Shown piece after piece: positions 1 through 8,537 of a stretch of 64,000 bases of DNA. This DNA comes from Naumannella halotolerans (GTDB lineage Bacteria; Actinomycetota; Actinomycetes; Propionibacteriales; Propionibacteriaceae): positions 2,329,845 through 2,393,844 of the forward strand of contig NZ_SOAW01000001.1 in assembly GCF_004364645.1 (NCBI RefSeq). The letters run 5' to 3'. Position numbers and translations under genes: made by a program. The notes below the pieces were generated by a model. That model saw only the letters and a program-made list of their open reading frames with translations, had not been told where the DNA came from and ran no database searches. How positions within the stretch are numbered: position 1 is the first letter of the stretch; every line of letters starts with the position of its first letter.

Positions 1-586
1 CCAGACCGCGCAGGCTGGTGGTGAAGGCCGGTACGCCCACCTCCCAGTTGGAGGAGTCGGTGATCACGAACAGGTCGCAGGCCAGTTTGTCGGCATGTCT
101 GGCCAAGATGGTCCCCAGGGAGGGCGAGCCCACCTCCTCCTCACCCTCGATGAAGAAGGTGATGCCGACCGGCGGCTTGCCGCCGAAGGCCCGCAGGGTC
201 GCCAGGTGCACCGCCAGTCCACCCTTGTCGTCGGCAGCTCCGCGACCGTACAGACGCCCGTCGCGTTCGGTGGCGGTGAACGGCGCGGTCTGCCAACCCT
301 GCTCACCACCGGTCGGCTGGACGTCGTAATGGGCGTAGAGGCAGACCGTCGGCGTACCCTCCGGCGCCGGGCAGCGGCCGATCACCGCCGGCTTGCCACC
401 CTCGGAAACGATCTCCACCTCCGGACAGCCTGCCGCCTGCAGGAGCGCCGCGACCTCCTCGGCGCACCGTTGCACATCGGCGTCATGGGCCGGATCCGCC
501 GAGACCGACGGGATCGCCACCAAGCGTTCGAGGTCGGCGATCACACCGGGGATCTCACGTTCGACTGCTGCTTCGAGTTCGCTCAC
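1..586 (-). CDS. M20-family metallopeptidase (dipeptidase-like), N-terminal part
   Basis: This frame runs off the left edge of the window, so only about 195 N-terminal residues are present. It hydrolyses peptides or related amide bonds with two metal ions, probably zinc, in the cytoplasm. The metal-ligand motif YAHYDVQP lies near residue 84, GRGAADDKG with the bridging Asp near 117, and EGEEEVGS with the catalytic Glu pair near 150, in the usual M20 order. The start is GTG at 586 (MSELEAAVER), chosen because the M20 helix and 'RLVAIPSVS' follow at the normal distance. The exact substrate cannot be told. CNDP-type dipeptidases are the closest pattern; DapE or ArgE is less likely given HYDVQP. 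Confidence 0.85.
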   Translation of the reverse strand, partial: MSELEAAVEREIPGVIADLERLVAIPSVSADPAHDADVQRCAEEVAALLQAAGCPEVEIVSEGGKPAVIGRCPAPEGTPTVCLYAHYDVQPTGGEQGWQTAPFTATERDGRLYGRGAADDKGGLAVHLATLRAFGGKPPVGITFFIEGEEEVGSPSLGTILARHADKLACDLFVITDSSNWEVGVPAFTTSLRGL

Positions 587-690
587 CGACCCAGCCTAAC
601 CAGCGCCCACGCGAGGAGTACGTCGGTATCGGCGTCCGCCGGATCGTTGCACTTCAGGTGGGTCTCAGCCAACGGGTAGGGTCCGGATTC

Positions 691-825
691 GTGAAGCTCA
701 AGAAGAAGTGCTGCGTGTCGAAGCCCCGCTGCAAGCGGTGCCCGATCCGCGCGCTCGCCGCGGGCAAACTGCCCGAGGGTTACACGGTCAAGAAGCGGCG
801 GCTGGTGAAGATCTCGGGCCAGTGA
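691..825 (+). CDS. 44-residue Cys/Lys/Arg-rich small protein
   Basis: A short GTG-start frame encodes a very basic protein. Its first half carries KKKCCVSKPRCKRCP, which has four cysteines spaced C-C-x6-C-x2-C, a plausible metal-binding knuckle. The second half is Lys/Arg-rich (YTVKKRRLVKI). I recall similar tiny proteins as conserved hypotheticals in actinobacteria, but I cannot assign a function. It is divergent from the M20 peptidase, with about 104 bases between the starts. Its stop is 33 bases upstream of the ABC exporter remnant. It is too short for ordinary gene-length cut-offs, so it is easily missed. A role in binding nucleic acid or metal is only a guess. Confidence 0.6.
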   Translation: MKLKKKCCVSKPRCKRCPIRALAAGKLPEGYTVKKRRLVKISGQ

Positions 826-857
826 TATTAGGAACCCTTACCTGCATCTTCGCTACG

Positions 858-1284
858 ATGGTCTTCACCACCTTGTCGCTGGGCTATCGCTTCGGCTCCC
901 GGCTGGCCAACCGGGAACTGCACGAACAGCCCCATCGGCTGCGGGTGGCGATCGCTGGCCATGCCCTGAACCCGCGAGAGGTACGCAGTGACGCACTGCC
1001 CGGGGAGACCCTGGCGCTGGCCACCTCCGATGCCGACGTCGCCGGCCTGGTGTTCCGGCAGATCGCGCTGGCCGGCGCCAGCCTCGCGGGACCTCGACGA
1101 GGCTGCTCGGGCGACGATCGCCGGCCGGGGTGCTCTGGTGGTGGCCCACCGGCTCAGCCAAGCCGCCATCGCCGACCGGATCGTGGTCCTGGAACATGGC
1201 CGGATCGTCGAATCCGGTGGCCACGACGCGTTGGTCGAGGCAGGCGGACGCTACGCCGAACTCTGGCGCGCCTGGGCCGGATGA
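858..1284 (+). pseudogene. Remnant of an ABC exporter (membrane/ATPase fusion) with a large internal deletion
   Basis: Two fragments of one ABC exporter are joined out of frame. From 858 to about 1090 the frame reads FGSRLANRELHEQPHRLR and [19 protein letters not shown], the start of a permease domain of the heterodimeric exporter type. From about 1083 to 1284, in another frame, it reads [33 protein letters not shown] and [18 protein letters not shown], the far C-terminus of an ATPase domain with the H-loop His. The rest of the permease, Walker A, the signature motif and Walker B are all missing, so over 1 kb has been lost. A degenerate TTAGG...CTTACC element at 828-842 resembles an iron box, which would suit a siderophore exporter. 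The product is certainly non-functional. Confidence 0.75.
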
Positions 1285-1341
1285 TGCCCACCGCGACAGC
1301 CCCGGGAGCTCCCCGCAGCGATCCGCACTGATCCGTTCCGG

Positions 1342-3642
1342 TCAGCCCACCGGGTGAGGCGGAGCCGGTTGGTGCTCGACGTCGGCACCCACCATGGCGG
1401 CCGGGATCGGCGCCTGCCACGCCTGCCGGATGTCGGCCAGCGGAATCCGGAAGTGACCCACGGCAGTCAGCACCGGTTCGGCGGTGACCTCGCCGAGGCG
1501 CACAGCGGGCAGCTGGTGCTCGGCCGCCAATGCCCGGAGTCGTTCGGCCTGCTCGGCCGGCAGGCTCACCACCACCCGGCCACCGGACTCGGAGAAGATC
1601 GCCGCGGTCGGTTCCAACCCCTCCGGCAGGGAGAACGACGCACCACGATCATTGCGCAGGCAGGACTCCACCATCGCCTGGGCCAGGCCGCCGTCGGACA
1701 GGTCATGGGCGCTGCTGAAGATCCCCTCCGACACCCCGGTGATCATCACCTCGGTCAGCCGCTGCTCGGCGCCGAAGTCGACCTTCGGCGGAACCCCGCC
1801 GAGATGGTCGTGCAGCACCTCCGACCAGGCCGAGCCGTCGAGCTCGTCGCGGGTCTCCCCCAGCAACCAGATCTCGTCACCCGGGGTACGGAATCCGCTG
1901 CGGGTCCGCTTGGACACATCGTCGATCACACCCAGCACACCGACCACCGGGGTGGGCAGGATCGGGGTCCGGCCGGTCTGGTTGTAGAAGCTCACATTGC
2001 CACCGGTGACCGGGGTGCCGAGTTGGCGGCAGCCGTCGACCAGCCCGAGGATCGCTTCGGAGAACTGCCACATCACCGCCGGGTCCTCGGGTGAGCCGAA
2101 GTTCAGACAGTCGGTCACGGCCACCGGTCGGGCACCGGTGGTGGCGACATTGCGGTAGGCCTCCAGCAGCGCGAGCTGGGCGCCCAGATAGGGATTCAGC
2201 AAGGCGAAACGGCCGTTGCAGTCGGCGGCGACGGCAACTCCGAGGCCGGTCTCCTCGTCGATCCTGATCATGCCCGAATCCTCGGGTTGGGCGAGGACGG
2301 AGTTCCCGCGTACGTAGCGGTCGTACTGGTCGGTGATCCAAGACTTGTCGCACAGGTTCGGCGAGCCGGCGAGCTTGATCAACTGTTCGGCGAGCTCCTG
2401 GCCGTTGCGCGCCCGCTGCAGTCCGGAAGTGGTCGCAGCCTGTACCTGGTCCATCCAGTCCGGCCGGTGGTACGGACGCTCGTAGACCGGGCCGTCATGG
2501 GCCACTGTCCGCGGGTCGACGTCGACGACGGTCTCACCGTGCCAGTCGATGATCAACCGGTCGGACTCGGTGACCTCACCGATCACCGTGGCCTGGACGT
2601 CCCACTTGGCACAGATCGCCATGAACGCCTCGACATTGCCGGGTTCGACGATCGCCATCATCCGTTCCTGGGACTCGCTCATCAAGATCTCCTCCGGGGA
2701 GAGGGAGGAGTCGCGCAGCGGAACCAGATCGAGCTCGACATGCATCCCACCGTCTCCGGCAGCTGCCAGCTCCGAAGTGGCACAGGAGATGCCGGCCGCG
2801 CCGAAGTCCTGGATGCCGTTCACCACACCGGCGGCGAACAGCTCCAAGGTGCACTCGATCAGCAGCTTCTCCATGAACGGATCACCGACCTGCACACTCG
2901 GGCGCTTGCTCGGCTTGGCGTCGTCGAAGGTCTCCGAGGCCAGGATGGAGGCACCACCGATGCCGTCGCCGCCGGTCGCGGCCCCGTACATGATCACCTT
3001 GTTGCCGGCACCGGTCGCCTGGGCGGTGTGCAGATCCTCATGACGCAGGACACCGACGCAGAGCGCGTTCACCAGTGGATTGCCCAGGTAGCTGCGGTCG
3101 AAGACCACCTCGCCACCGATGTTCGGCAGGCCGAGGCAGTTGCCGTAGGTGCCGACGCCGGCGACCACACCGGGCAGCACCCGGGCGGTGTCGGGTTCGT
3201 CCAGCGGCCCGAAGCGCAGGGGGTCCATCACTGCGATCGGCCGCGCACCCATGGCCAGGATGTCGCGGACGATACCGCCCACACCGGTCGCCGCACCCTG
3301 GTGCGGCTCGACGAAGGAGGGGTGGTTGTGCGATTCGACCTTGAAGGTCACCGCGTACCCGTTGCCGATGTCCAGCACCCCGGCGTTCTCACCGATGCCG
3401 GCGAGCAGTTTGCCCACCGGGGTCTCCTGGCTCAGCTCACCGAACTTGCGCAGGTGCACCTTGGAGGACTTGTAGGAGCAGTGTTCGGACCACATGACCG
3501 AGTACATCGCCAGCTCGCACGAGGTCGGTCGGCGCTGCAGGATGTCCCGGATCCTCTGGTACTCCTCGGCCTTCAGTCCGAGTTCGCCCCACGGCTGTTC
3601 GAGGTCTGCGGTTGCGGATGCGTCAGCAACGGTATCTGCCAC
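1342..3642 (-). CDS. purL: Phosphoribosylformylglycinamidine synthase subunit PurL
   Basis: This is the ATP-dependent synthetase subunit of FGAM synthase, which converts FGAR plus ammonia to FGAM in purine synthesis. It works with PurQ (glutaminase) and PurS. At 766 residues it is the 'small' PurL type without a fused glutaminase domain. Visible marks are GGDGIGGAS near residue 222, HSYKSSK-like substrate residues near the N-terminus ([13 protein letters not shown]) and [13 protein letters not shown] in the second AIRS-like half. The GTG start at 3642 (MADTVADAS) precedes the usual '[14 protein letters not shown]' opening. It lies 129 bases downstream of purQ on the same strand, the end of a purCS-purQ-purL run. 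Confidence 0.97.
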   Translation of the reverse strand: MADTVADASATADLEQPWGELGLKAEEYQRIRDILQRRPTSCELAMYSVMWSEHCSYKSSKVHLRKFGELSQETPVGKLLAGIGENAGVLDIGNGYAVTFKVESHNHPSFVEPHQGAATGVGGIVRDILAMGARPIAVMDPLRFGPLDEPDTARVLPGVVAGVGTYGNCLGLPNIGGEVVFDRSYLGNPLVNALCVGVLRHEDLHTAQATGAGNKVIMYGAATGGDGIGGASILASETFDDAKPSKRPSVQVGDPFMEKLLIECTLELFAAGVVNGIQDFGAAGISCATSELAAAGDGGMHVELDLVPLRDSSLSPEEILMSESQERMMAIVEPGNVEAFMAICAKWDVQATVIGEVTESDRLIIDWHGETVVDVDPRTVAHDGPVYERPYHRPDWMDQVQAATTSGLQRARNGQELAEQLIKLAGSPNLCDKSWITDQYDRYVRGNSVLAQPEDSGMIRIDEETGLGVAVAADCNGRFALLNPYLGAQLALLEAYRNVATTGARPVAVTDCLNFGSPEDPAVMWQFSEAILGLVDGCRQLGTPVTGGNVSFYNQTGRTPILPTPVVGVLGVIDDVSKRTRSGFRTPGDEIWLLGETRDELDGSAWSEVLHDHLGGVPPKVDFGAEQRLTEVMITGVSEGIFSSAHDLSDGGLAQAMVESCLRNDRGASFSLPEGLEPTAAIFSESGGRVVVSLPAEQAERLRALAAEHQLPAVRLGEVTAEPVLTAVGHFRIPLADIRQAWQAPIPAAMVGADVEHQPAPPHPVG

Positions 3643-3771
3643 GCGCCGAGCCTATCGGGACTCCGGCAACCGGCGCAGGATGCCGCGTCGGCCGAGACCG
3701 ATCGAATACTGCGCTCGATCGCGAGGCAGGCGAAACCTGCACGGGCGAATCGGTGGGCAGCCGAATCGGGC

Positions 3772-4452
3772 TCAGACGAGGGCGGCCAGGTAGTTGCGGG
3801 CCGAGGTGAAGAAGCCCACCCCGTCGGTGCTCGGCCCGGTCAGGGCATCGACGTTGTGCTCCGGGTGCGGCATCAGTCCGACCACGTTCCCGGCCTCGTT
3901 GGTGATGCCGGCGATGTCGTTCATCGACCCATTGGGGTTGCCGTCGAGGTAACGCACGACCACCCGGTCGGTCTCCTCCAGCTCGCGCAACACCTCCGGC
4001 GCCGCCACGTACCCGCCCTCACCGTTCTTCAACACGATGGTGATCTCGTCGCCGGGGTCGAAGTCGGAGGTCCAGACGGTGTCCTTGGTCTCCACCCGGA
4101 GCCGTTGATCGCGGCAGACGAAGGTACGGACGTCATTGCGGATCAGCGCACCGGGAAGCAGCCCGGCCTCGCAGAGGATCTGGAAGCCGTTGCAGATCCC
4201 CAGCACCGGCATCCCCCGTCCGGCGGCGGTGATCACTTCGTCCATCACCGGCGCGAAGCGGGCGATCGCTCCGCAACGCAGGTAGTCGCCGTAGGAGAAA
4301 CCACCGGGCAGGATCACCGCATCGACCCCGTCGAGGCTGTCACTGCCGTGCCACAGCGGTACGGCCTGGGCTCCGGACATCCGGACCGCCCGCAGGGCAT
4401 CGACATCGTCGAGGGTGCCGGGGAAGGTGACGACCCCAATCCGATCAGCCAT
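3772..4452 (-). CDS. purQ: Phosphoribosylformylglycinamidine synthase subunit PurQ (glutaminase)
   Basis: This class I glutamine amidotransferase supplies ammonia to PurL. The nucleophile is the Cys in GICNGFQIL. The oxyanion region [13 protein letters not shown] and the His/Glu of LMPHPEHN complete the triad. The length of 226 residues is normal for PurQ. The start overlaps the last eight bases of the upstream PurC-PurS gene, which implies translational coupling. That would keep PurS and PurQ, two parts of one complex, at matched levels. The ATG at 4452 gives [16 protein letters not shown], the expected opening strand. Confidence 0.97.
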   Translation of the reverse strand: MADRIGVVTFPGTLDDVDALRAVRMSGAQAVPLWHGSDSLDGVDAVILPGGFSYGDYLRCGAIARFAPVMDEVITAAGRGMPVLGICNGFQILCEAGLLPGALIRNDVRTFVCRDQRLRVETKDTVWTSDFDPGDEITIVLKNGEGGYVAAPEVLRELEETDRVVVRYLDGNPNGSMNDIAGITNEAGNVVGLMPHPEHNVDALTGPSTDGVGFFTSARNYLAALV

Positions 4453-5659
4453 CGGTACGCGTCCCCGACTCGGTTCCGGCGACCTCCTCGGCCACCGACT
4501 CCTCGGCCACGTGCACCACGAAATCCTCGATCACGGTGTTCGCCAGCAGTTTCTGCGCCGCGTCCTCGATCTGCGCCAGCCTGGCGTCGTCGAGCTCACC
4601 GTCGATCTCGATCTCGAACATCTTGCCCTGCCGTACCGTCAGGCCCTCGAAACCGAGTCGCCTCAGGGCTCCGGTGACCGCCTTGCCCTGCGGATCCAGG
4701 ATCTCCGGCTTGGGCATCACTTCGACCACCACGCGCGTCATGCCGCTGAGTGTAGTGGCGCTGTCGTCGGCCTCCCTCCACGGCTCACCGGTGAGCCGCT
4801 GGTAGGCATCGGCGTAGCGCCGACGGGTGGTCTCGATCACCTCGGCCGGCAGCGCCGGGGGTGCTGCGTCCCCGGCCCGGTCCCAACCGGAGTCCCGGAG
4901 CAGCCAGTTCCGGACGTACTGTTTGTCGAAGGCCTCCGGCACCTCGCCGCGTGCGCGTGCACGCCGCCATTCCTCGGCATCCCAGAACCGGGAGGAATCG
5001 GGAGTGAGCACCTCGTCGGCGAGCACGATCGTGCCGTCGGCACGTACCCCGAACTCGAACTTGGTGTCGGCGAGCAACAGGCCCCGGTGTTCGGCGATCT
5101 CGGCCGCCCGGGTGTAGATCTGCAGGGTCAGCTCCCTGATCGCGGCAGCCTGTTCGGCCCCCAGCATGCGCTCGACGGCGGCGAAGTCGATGTTCTCGTC
5201 ATGATCACCGAAGGCGGCCTTGGCAGCCGGGGTGAAGATCGGTTCGGGAAGTCGATCACCATCGGACAACCCCTCGGGAAGCGGGACACCGCAGACGGTC
5301 CGGCTCTGCTGGTACTCCACCCAGCCGGAGCCGGTCAGGTAGCCACGGGCGACACATTCCACCCCGATCATCTGCAGTCGCTCGCAGATCACCCCACGCC
5401 CGGCCACCGCGGCCGGTACCTGGTCGGAGACGACGTGGTTGTCGACGATGTCGGTCAGCTGACCGAACCACCAGTTGGACAACTGCGTGAGGATCTTCCC
5501 CTTCCCGGGCACCGCCGGGGTGAGCACATGGTCGAAGGCGCTGATCCGGTCGGTGGCCACCATCAGGATCTGCGCCGGGTCGTCGACGGCGTACAGATCT
5601 CGGATCTTCCCGCCGTGGACCAGCGGCAGGCCCAGCTGGTCGGCGAACTCTGGTTCCAT
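4445..5659 (-). CDS. purC: PurC-PurS fusion: SAICAR synthetase joined to the PurS subunit of FGAM synthase
   Basis: Residues 1 to about 300 are SAICAR synthetase, which ligates CAIR and aspartate. Marks include [16 protein letters not shown], the [13 protein letters not shown] stretch, LADTKFEFG and [12 protein letters not shown]. From about residue 305 the same frame continues into a complete PurS domain of about 80 residues ([14 protein letters not shown] ... [13 protein letters not shown] ... [13 protein letters not shown]). No stop lies between them: DDSATTLSG links directly to MTRVVV. An internal ATG at 4743 could also give free PurS. An acidic tail ([14 protein letters not shown]) follows. 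Separate purC and purS genes are the usual state, so this fuses non-consecutive pathway steps. The start is ATG 5659, preceded by an in-frame GTG at 5662. Confidence 0.93.
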   Translation of the reverse strand: MEPEFADQLGLPLVHGGKIRDLYAVDDPAQILMVATDRISAFDHVLTPAVPGKGKILTQLSNWWFGQLTDIVDNHVVSDQVPAAVAGRGVICERLQMIGVECVARGYLTGSGWVEYQQSRTVCGVPLPEGLSDGDRLPEPIFTPAAKAAFGDHDENIDFAAVERMLGAEQAAAIRELTLQIYTRAAEIAEHRGLLLADTKFEFGVRADGTIVLADEVLTPDSSRFWDAEEWRRARARGEVPEAFDKQYVRNWLLRDSGWDRAGDAAPPALPAEVIETTRRRYADAYQRLTGEPWREADDSATTLSGMTRVVVEVMPKPEILDPQGKAVTGALRRLGFEGLTVRQGKMFEIEIDGELDDARLAQIEDAAQKLLANTVIEDFVVHVAEESVAEEVAGTESGTRTDG

Positions 5660-5735
5660 CACCTGCCCGAGCCTAGTGCTGGAACGGCACCGGATGTGGC
5701 CGGAGCACTGACGTCACCAGCGGGGCTCCGACACA

Positions 5736-6830
5736 ATGGCAGACATGGCAGATCGCGACGTCAGTGCCGGGACCCGGACCAGCACCACCGAGGAGGAAGC
5801 CGCCGATGCGGTGGCCGAGACGACCCGGGAGGGTGCTGACGGCGACCTGCACACCGAGCGGCGAGCCGCAGTGGTGTTCAACCCGACCAAGGTCGAACTC
5901 GATGTGTTGAAGGCAGCCGTTGCCTCGGCGGAGACCGCGGCGGGTTGGGGGCCGACGATCTGGCTGGAGACGGCCGAGGACGATCCCGGGATCGCGATGG
6001 CGAAGGAAGCGGTGGAGGCCGGCGCCGTCGTCGCCCTGGCGGCCGGTGGGGACGGGACGGTCCGCGCGGTCGCCGAGGGGATGCGTGGCAGTGGCGTACC
6101 GCTGGCCCTGCTGCCTGCAGGTACGGGCAATCTGCTGGCCCGCAACCTCGAACTGACCCTGGATCACCTGGAGGAATCGGTCTCGACCGCCTTCACCGGT
6201 GAGGACCGAGAGCTGGACCTGGGAATGATCCGGATGCGGCGCGCCGACGGGCAGACCGAGGAAGCCGCCTTCGTGGTGATGGCCGGCATCGGTCTGGACG
6301 CGCAGTTGATGTCGAACACCGACGACGAGCTGAAGAAGAAGGTCGGGTGGCTGGCCTATGCGCAGTCGATGGCCAGCGCGCTGAAGGGTGGTCGACGGAT
6401 CCACATGCGGACCCGGTTGGACGAGCAGAAGGCACGCAACCGGTCGGTGCACACGATGCTCATCGGCAACTGTGGTTCGCTGCCGGGCAACATCTTGTTG
6501 CTGCCCGATGCAGCGGTCGACGACGGCATCCTCGATGTCGTCACCCTCCGCCCGGAGGGTCCGCTCGGTTGGATCCAGATCTTCTGGAAGGTGCTGGTGG
6601 AGAATGCGATCCTCCGCCGGATCGAGTCCGGTGTCGGCACGTCACTGGAAGGTGCCCGCGGCAAGGTGCGGGCGATGGGCTATCAGCGCGCTCGCAAGGT
6701 CGGAGTCCGGCTCGACGAACCCGAGCCGATCGAACTCGACGGTGACGAATTCGGCGAAGTGGTCGGTTTCGACGTCTGGGTGGAGCCGGGCGGTCTGTTG
6801 ACCCGGGTACCGACCGGATCGAGCGTCTGA
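5736..6830 (+). CDS. Diacylglycerol kinase family lipid kinase (DagK/YegS-like)
   Basis: This enzyme phosphorylates a lipid alcohol, usually diacylglycerol, with ATP at the inner face of the membrane, recycling it to phosphatidate. The catalytic domain begins near residue 45 with AVVFNPTKVE. It has the hallmark GGDGTVRAVAEGM and LLPAGTGNLLARNL motifs near residues 106-130, and a beta-sandwich C-terminal domain ending in EFGEVVGFDVWVEPGG. A charged, Glu/Asp-rich leader of about 40 residues precedes the domain. Two in-frame ATGs (5736, 5745) could start it. It is divergent from the PurC-PurS gene, with about 76 bases shared as promoter space. Exact lipid specificity cannot be read from sequence. 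Confidence 0.88.
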   Translation: MADMADRDVSAGTRTSTTEEEAADAVAETTREGADGDLHTERRAAVVFNPTKVELDVLKAAVASAETAAGWGPTIWLETAEDDPGIAMAKEAVEAGAVVALAAGGDGTVRAVAEGMRGSGVPLALLPAGTGNLLARNLELTLDHLEESVSTAFTGEDRELDLGMIRMRRADGQTEEAAFVVMAGIGLDAQLMSNTDDELKKKVGWLAYAQSMASALKGGRRIHMRTRLDEQKARNRSVHTMLIGNCGSLPGNILLLPDAAVDDGILDVVTLRPEGPLGWIQIFWKVLVENAILRRIESGVGTSLEGARGKVRAMGYQRARKVGVRLDEPEPIELDGDEFGEVVGFDVWVEPGGLLTRVPTGSSV

Positions 6831-6892
6831 ACGGCCTACGCGCCGCAGAACCGACCACGAGGGAGATTGTCGGTACGCACCTCGCTGCAGCC

Positions 6893-6910
6893 CCCGGTTC
6901 CCGAACCGGG
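6893..6910 (+). terminator. Weak hairpin after the lipid kinase
   Basis: An 8-bp perfect inverted repeat (CCCGGTTC, CC loop, GAACCGGG) lies about 60 bases after the kinase stop. There is no T-tract, so it is a doubtful terminator. Confidence 0.3.
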
Positions 6911-7043
6911 ACCAAGGTGTGAGGGTTGATCCCTGAGGTCGGCCCCCCAGCACCCCCTGAATCGGAGCCTCGGGGCTGGGAATCGACCCGCGCGGGGAGC
7001 AGTCTGGGGGATGTCGCGAACATCTCACAGGAAAGAGTGCATC

Positions 7044-7247
7044 ATGGCCAGCCCGTCCCGTCCTCGGAGCGCCACCTTGTCCCGCCCCCGGAACGACCGG
7101 GTCATCGCCGGTGTCTGCTCCGGCATCGCCCGTCGCTTCGGCCTCAGCCCGAATGTCGTCCGGCTGATCTTCGTACTCAGCCTGCTGTTGCCCGGGCCGC
7201 AGTTCCTGATCTACATCGGCGGTTGGATCCTGCTGCCGAACGAGTGA
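7044..7247 (+). CDS. Small PspC-domain membrane protein
   Basis: A 67-residue protein made of one PspC domain. It has the typical VIAGVCSGIARRFGLSPNVVRLIFV core followed by a hydrophobic segment ending in YIGGWILLPNE. PspC domains sit in the cytoplasmic membrane and are linked to phage-shock or envelope-stress sensing; partners are not visible here. The ATG at 7044 is chosen over an upstream ATG at 7011 because AGGAAAG lies 8 bases before it and the extra residues (MSRTSHRKECI) do not belong to the domain. A strong hairpin follows at once. Confidence 0.85.
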   Translation: MASPSRPRSATLSRPRNDRVIAGVCSGIARRFGLSPNVVRLIFVLSLLLPGPQFLIYIGGWILLPNE

Positions 7248-7271
7248 ACGACCCGACCCCACCCGCAACCG

Positions 7272-7302
7272 AATGGGCCGCCGCTTCTCGCGGCGGCCCA
7301 TT
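7272..7302. terminator. Bidirectional hairpin terminator
   Basis: A 13-bp perfect stem (AATGGGCCGCCGC with its complement, TTCTC loop) lies between the PspC gene and the opposing surface-protein remnant. Its A-run on one side and T on the other suit termination in both directions. Confidence 0.7.
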
Positions 7303-7378
7303 GCGCTGTCGTCAGCTGCGCACGGCTCGCGGGACACCTACGGCATCCAGCAGGTCGGCACACTGCTTGCCGATCTGC

Positions 7379-8410
7379 TCAGCTGCGGCGCCGCAGCAGG
7401 AGCCCGCCGGCTGCAGCAGCCGACAACCCCCCCCCCGATGAGCACGACGGCGAAGCCCGATCCACCGGATCGGCCAAGGGTCCTCCTGACGTTGGCTCAC
7501 CGGACGGCACCGACGCACTCGGTGACACGGATGTGCTCGGCGGGCTCGGCGGGGTCGGCGCAGTCGTCGGCGTGGACGGGCTCGGCGCAGTCGTCGGCGG
7601 AGACGACGGCGGCGTAGTCGGACTCGGCGGAGACGGAGTGTGATTGGTCGTGCACTCAGGGTTGGTCTGGCCCGGGACACAGTTCGACACCGGCGGTGTC
7701 ACGCCGGGAGGTACCGAACCCTCACCGACCACCACGTTGACCAGTCGGTCGGTGGCCACCACATCGGCGTCCACGCGGACCTGATAAGTGAGGGTGACGG
7801 TCTCCCCCACACCCAGCCCACCCGACCAGGTCAAGGTGTCGTCTGCGACTGTCGGAGAGTCGACGGTCTGCTCACCGATCCGGGCGGCAGCCGATCCTTC
7901 GACATAGCTGGCGTCGTCGAGGACATCGGACAGGTCATCGGTCACGGTGGCGGGGGTCAGATCGACATTGCCGGTGTTCGCGGCGGTCACCGTGTAGGTG
8001 ATGGTCTGCCCCGGCGAGACCAGGGATCCCAAAACCGGGTCTGCGATCTTGCGCAGAACCAAGCCGGGCACCGCCTCGGTGTTGGGCACATCACCCACGC
8101 CGATGGCCAGGTTGTTGGCGTCGACGGTGTACGGACCACGGTTGGTGGGATCTGTCAGATAGCCACCCGGGGCGCTGGACTCGACGAGGGTGTAGTCACC
8201 CCAGGTCAGACCGTTCACCTGGATCCTGCCCGCCCGGTCGTCGGTGTCCGACTCGCCGTTGTCGACCACGGTCAGATCGCCGTCCGGACCGCGAAGCGTC
8301 CACTGCGACCCGCCGAGGTACTGCTCGGGGTCGTCGGCGTCGACCTTGGACCACGACTGTCGCAAGGGTGGTCCGACAGTCCGACTCCTCCACACGACGC
8401 AGTACCACCT
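7379..8410 (-). pseudogene. Decayed cell-wall surface protein: C-terminal part with SpaA-like and DUF11-like domains and a broken LAXTG signal
   Basis: The readable frame (338 codons from 8395) starts in mid-domain with KVDADDPEQYLGGSQWTL, a SpaA/collagen-binding B-type repeat. It continues with a DUF11-like domain (GQTITYTVTAANTGNVDL), then a Pro/Ser/Thr-rich wall-spanning stalk and a tail GGLLLRRRS. No signal peptide or N-terminal region exists, and the frame enters from an unrelated reading upstream of about 8360, so the 5' end is lost. The tail reads LADPVDRASPSCSSGGG. A +1 reading of the same DNA gives GGSGFAVVLIGGG, so a one-base loss near LAD and a ten-base G/C run at 7427-7436 have replaced an LADTG-type sorting signal and its hydrophobic stretch. 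It would have been anchored by a class E sortase; one is encoded at 28087. Confidence 0.65.
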
Positions 8411-8537
8411 TGCGTAGACCTGCCCGATCGACGGTTCAGCCGGTCGGGCCGGGGGATGGCGTCCGAGCAGTCGGCCAGAGGTCGGCCGGAGGACAGTGCC
8501 CGGCCAGTCGGCTAGAGCACGAAGCCCGGCGGCCAGA

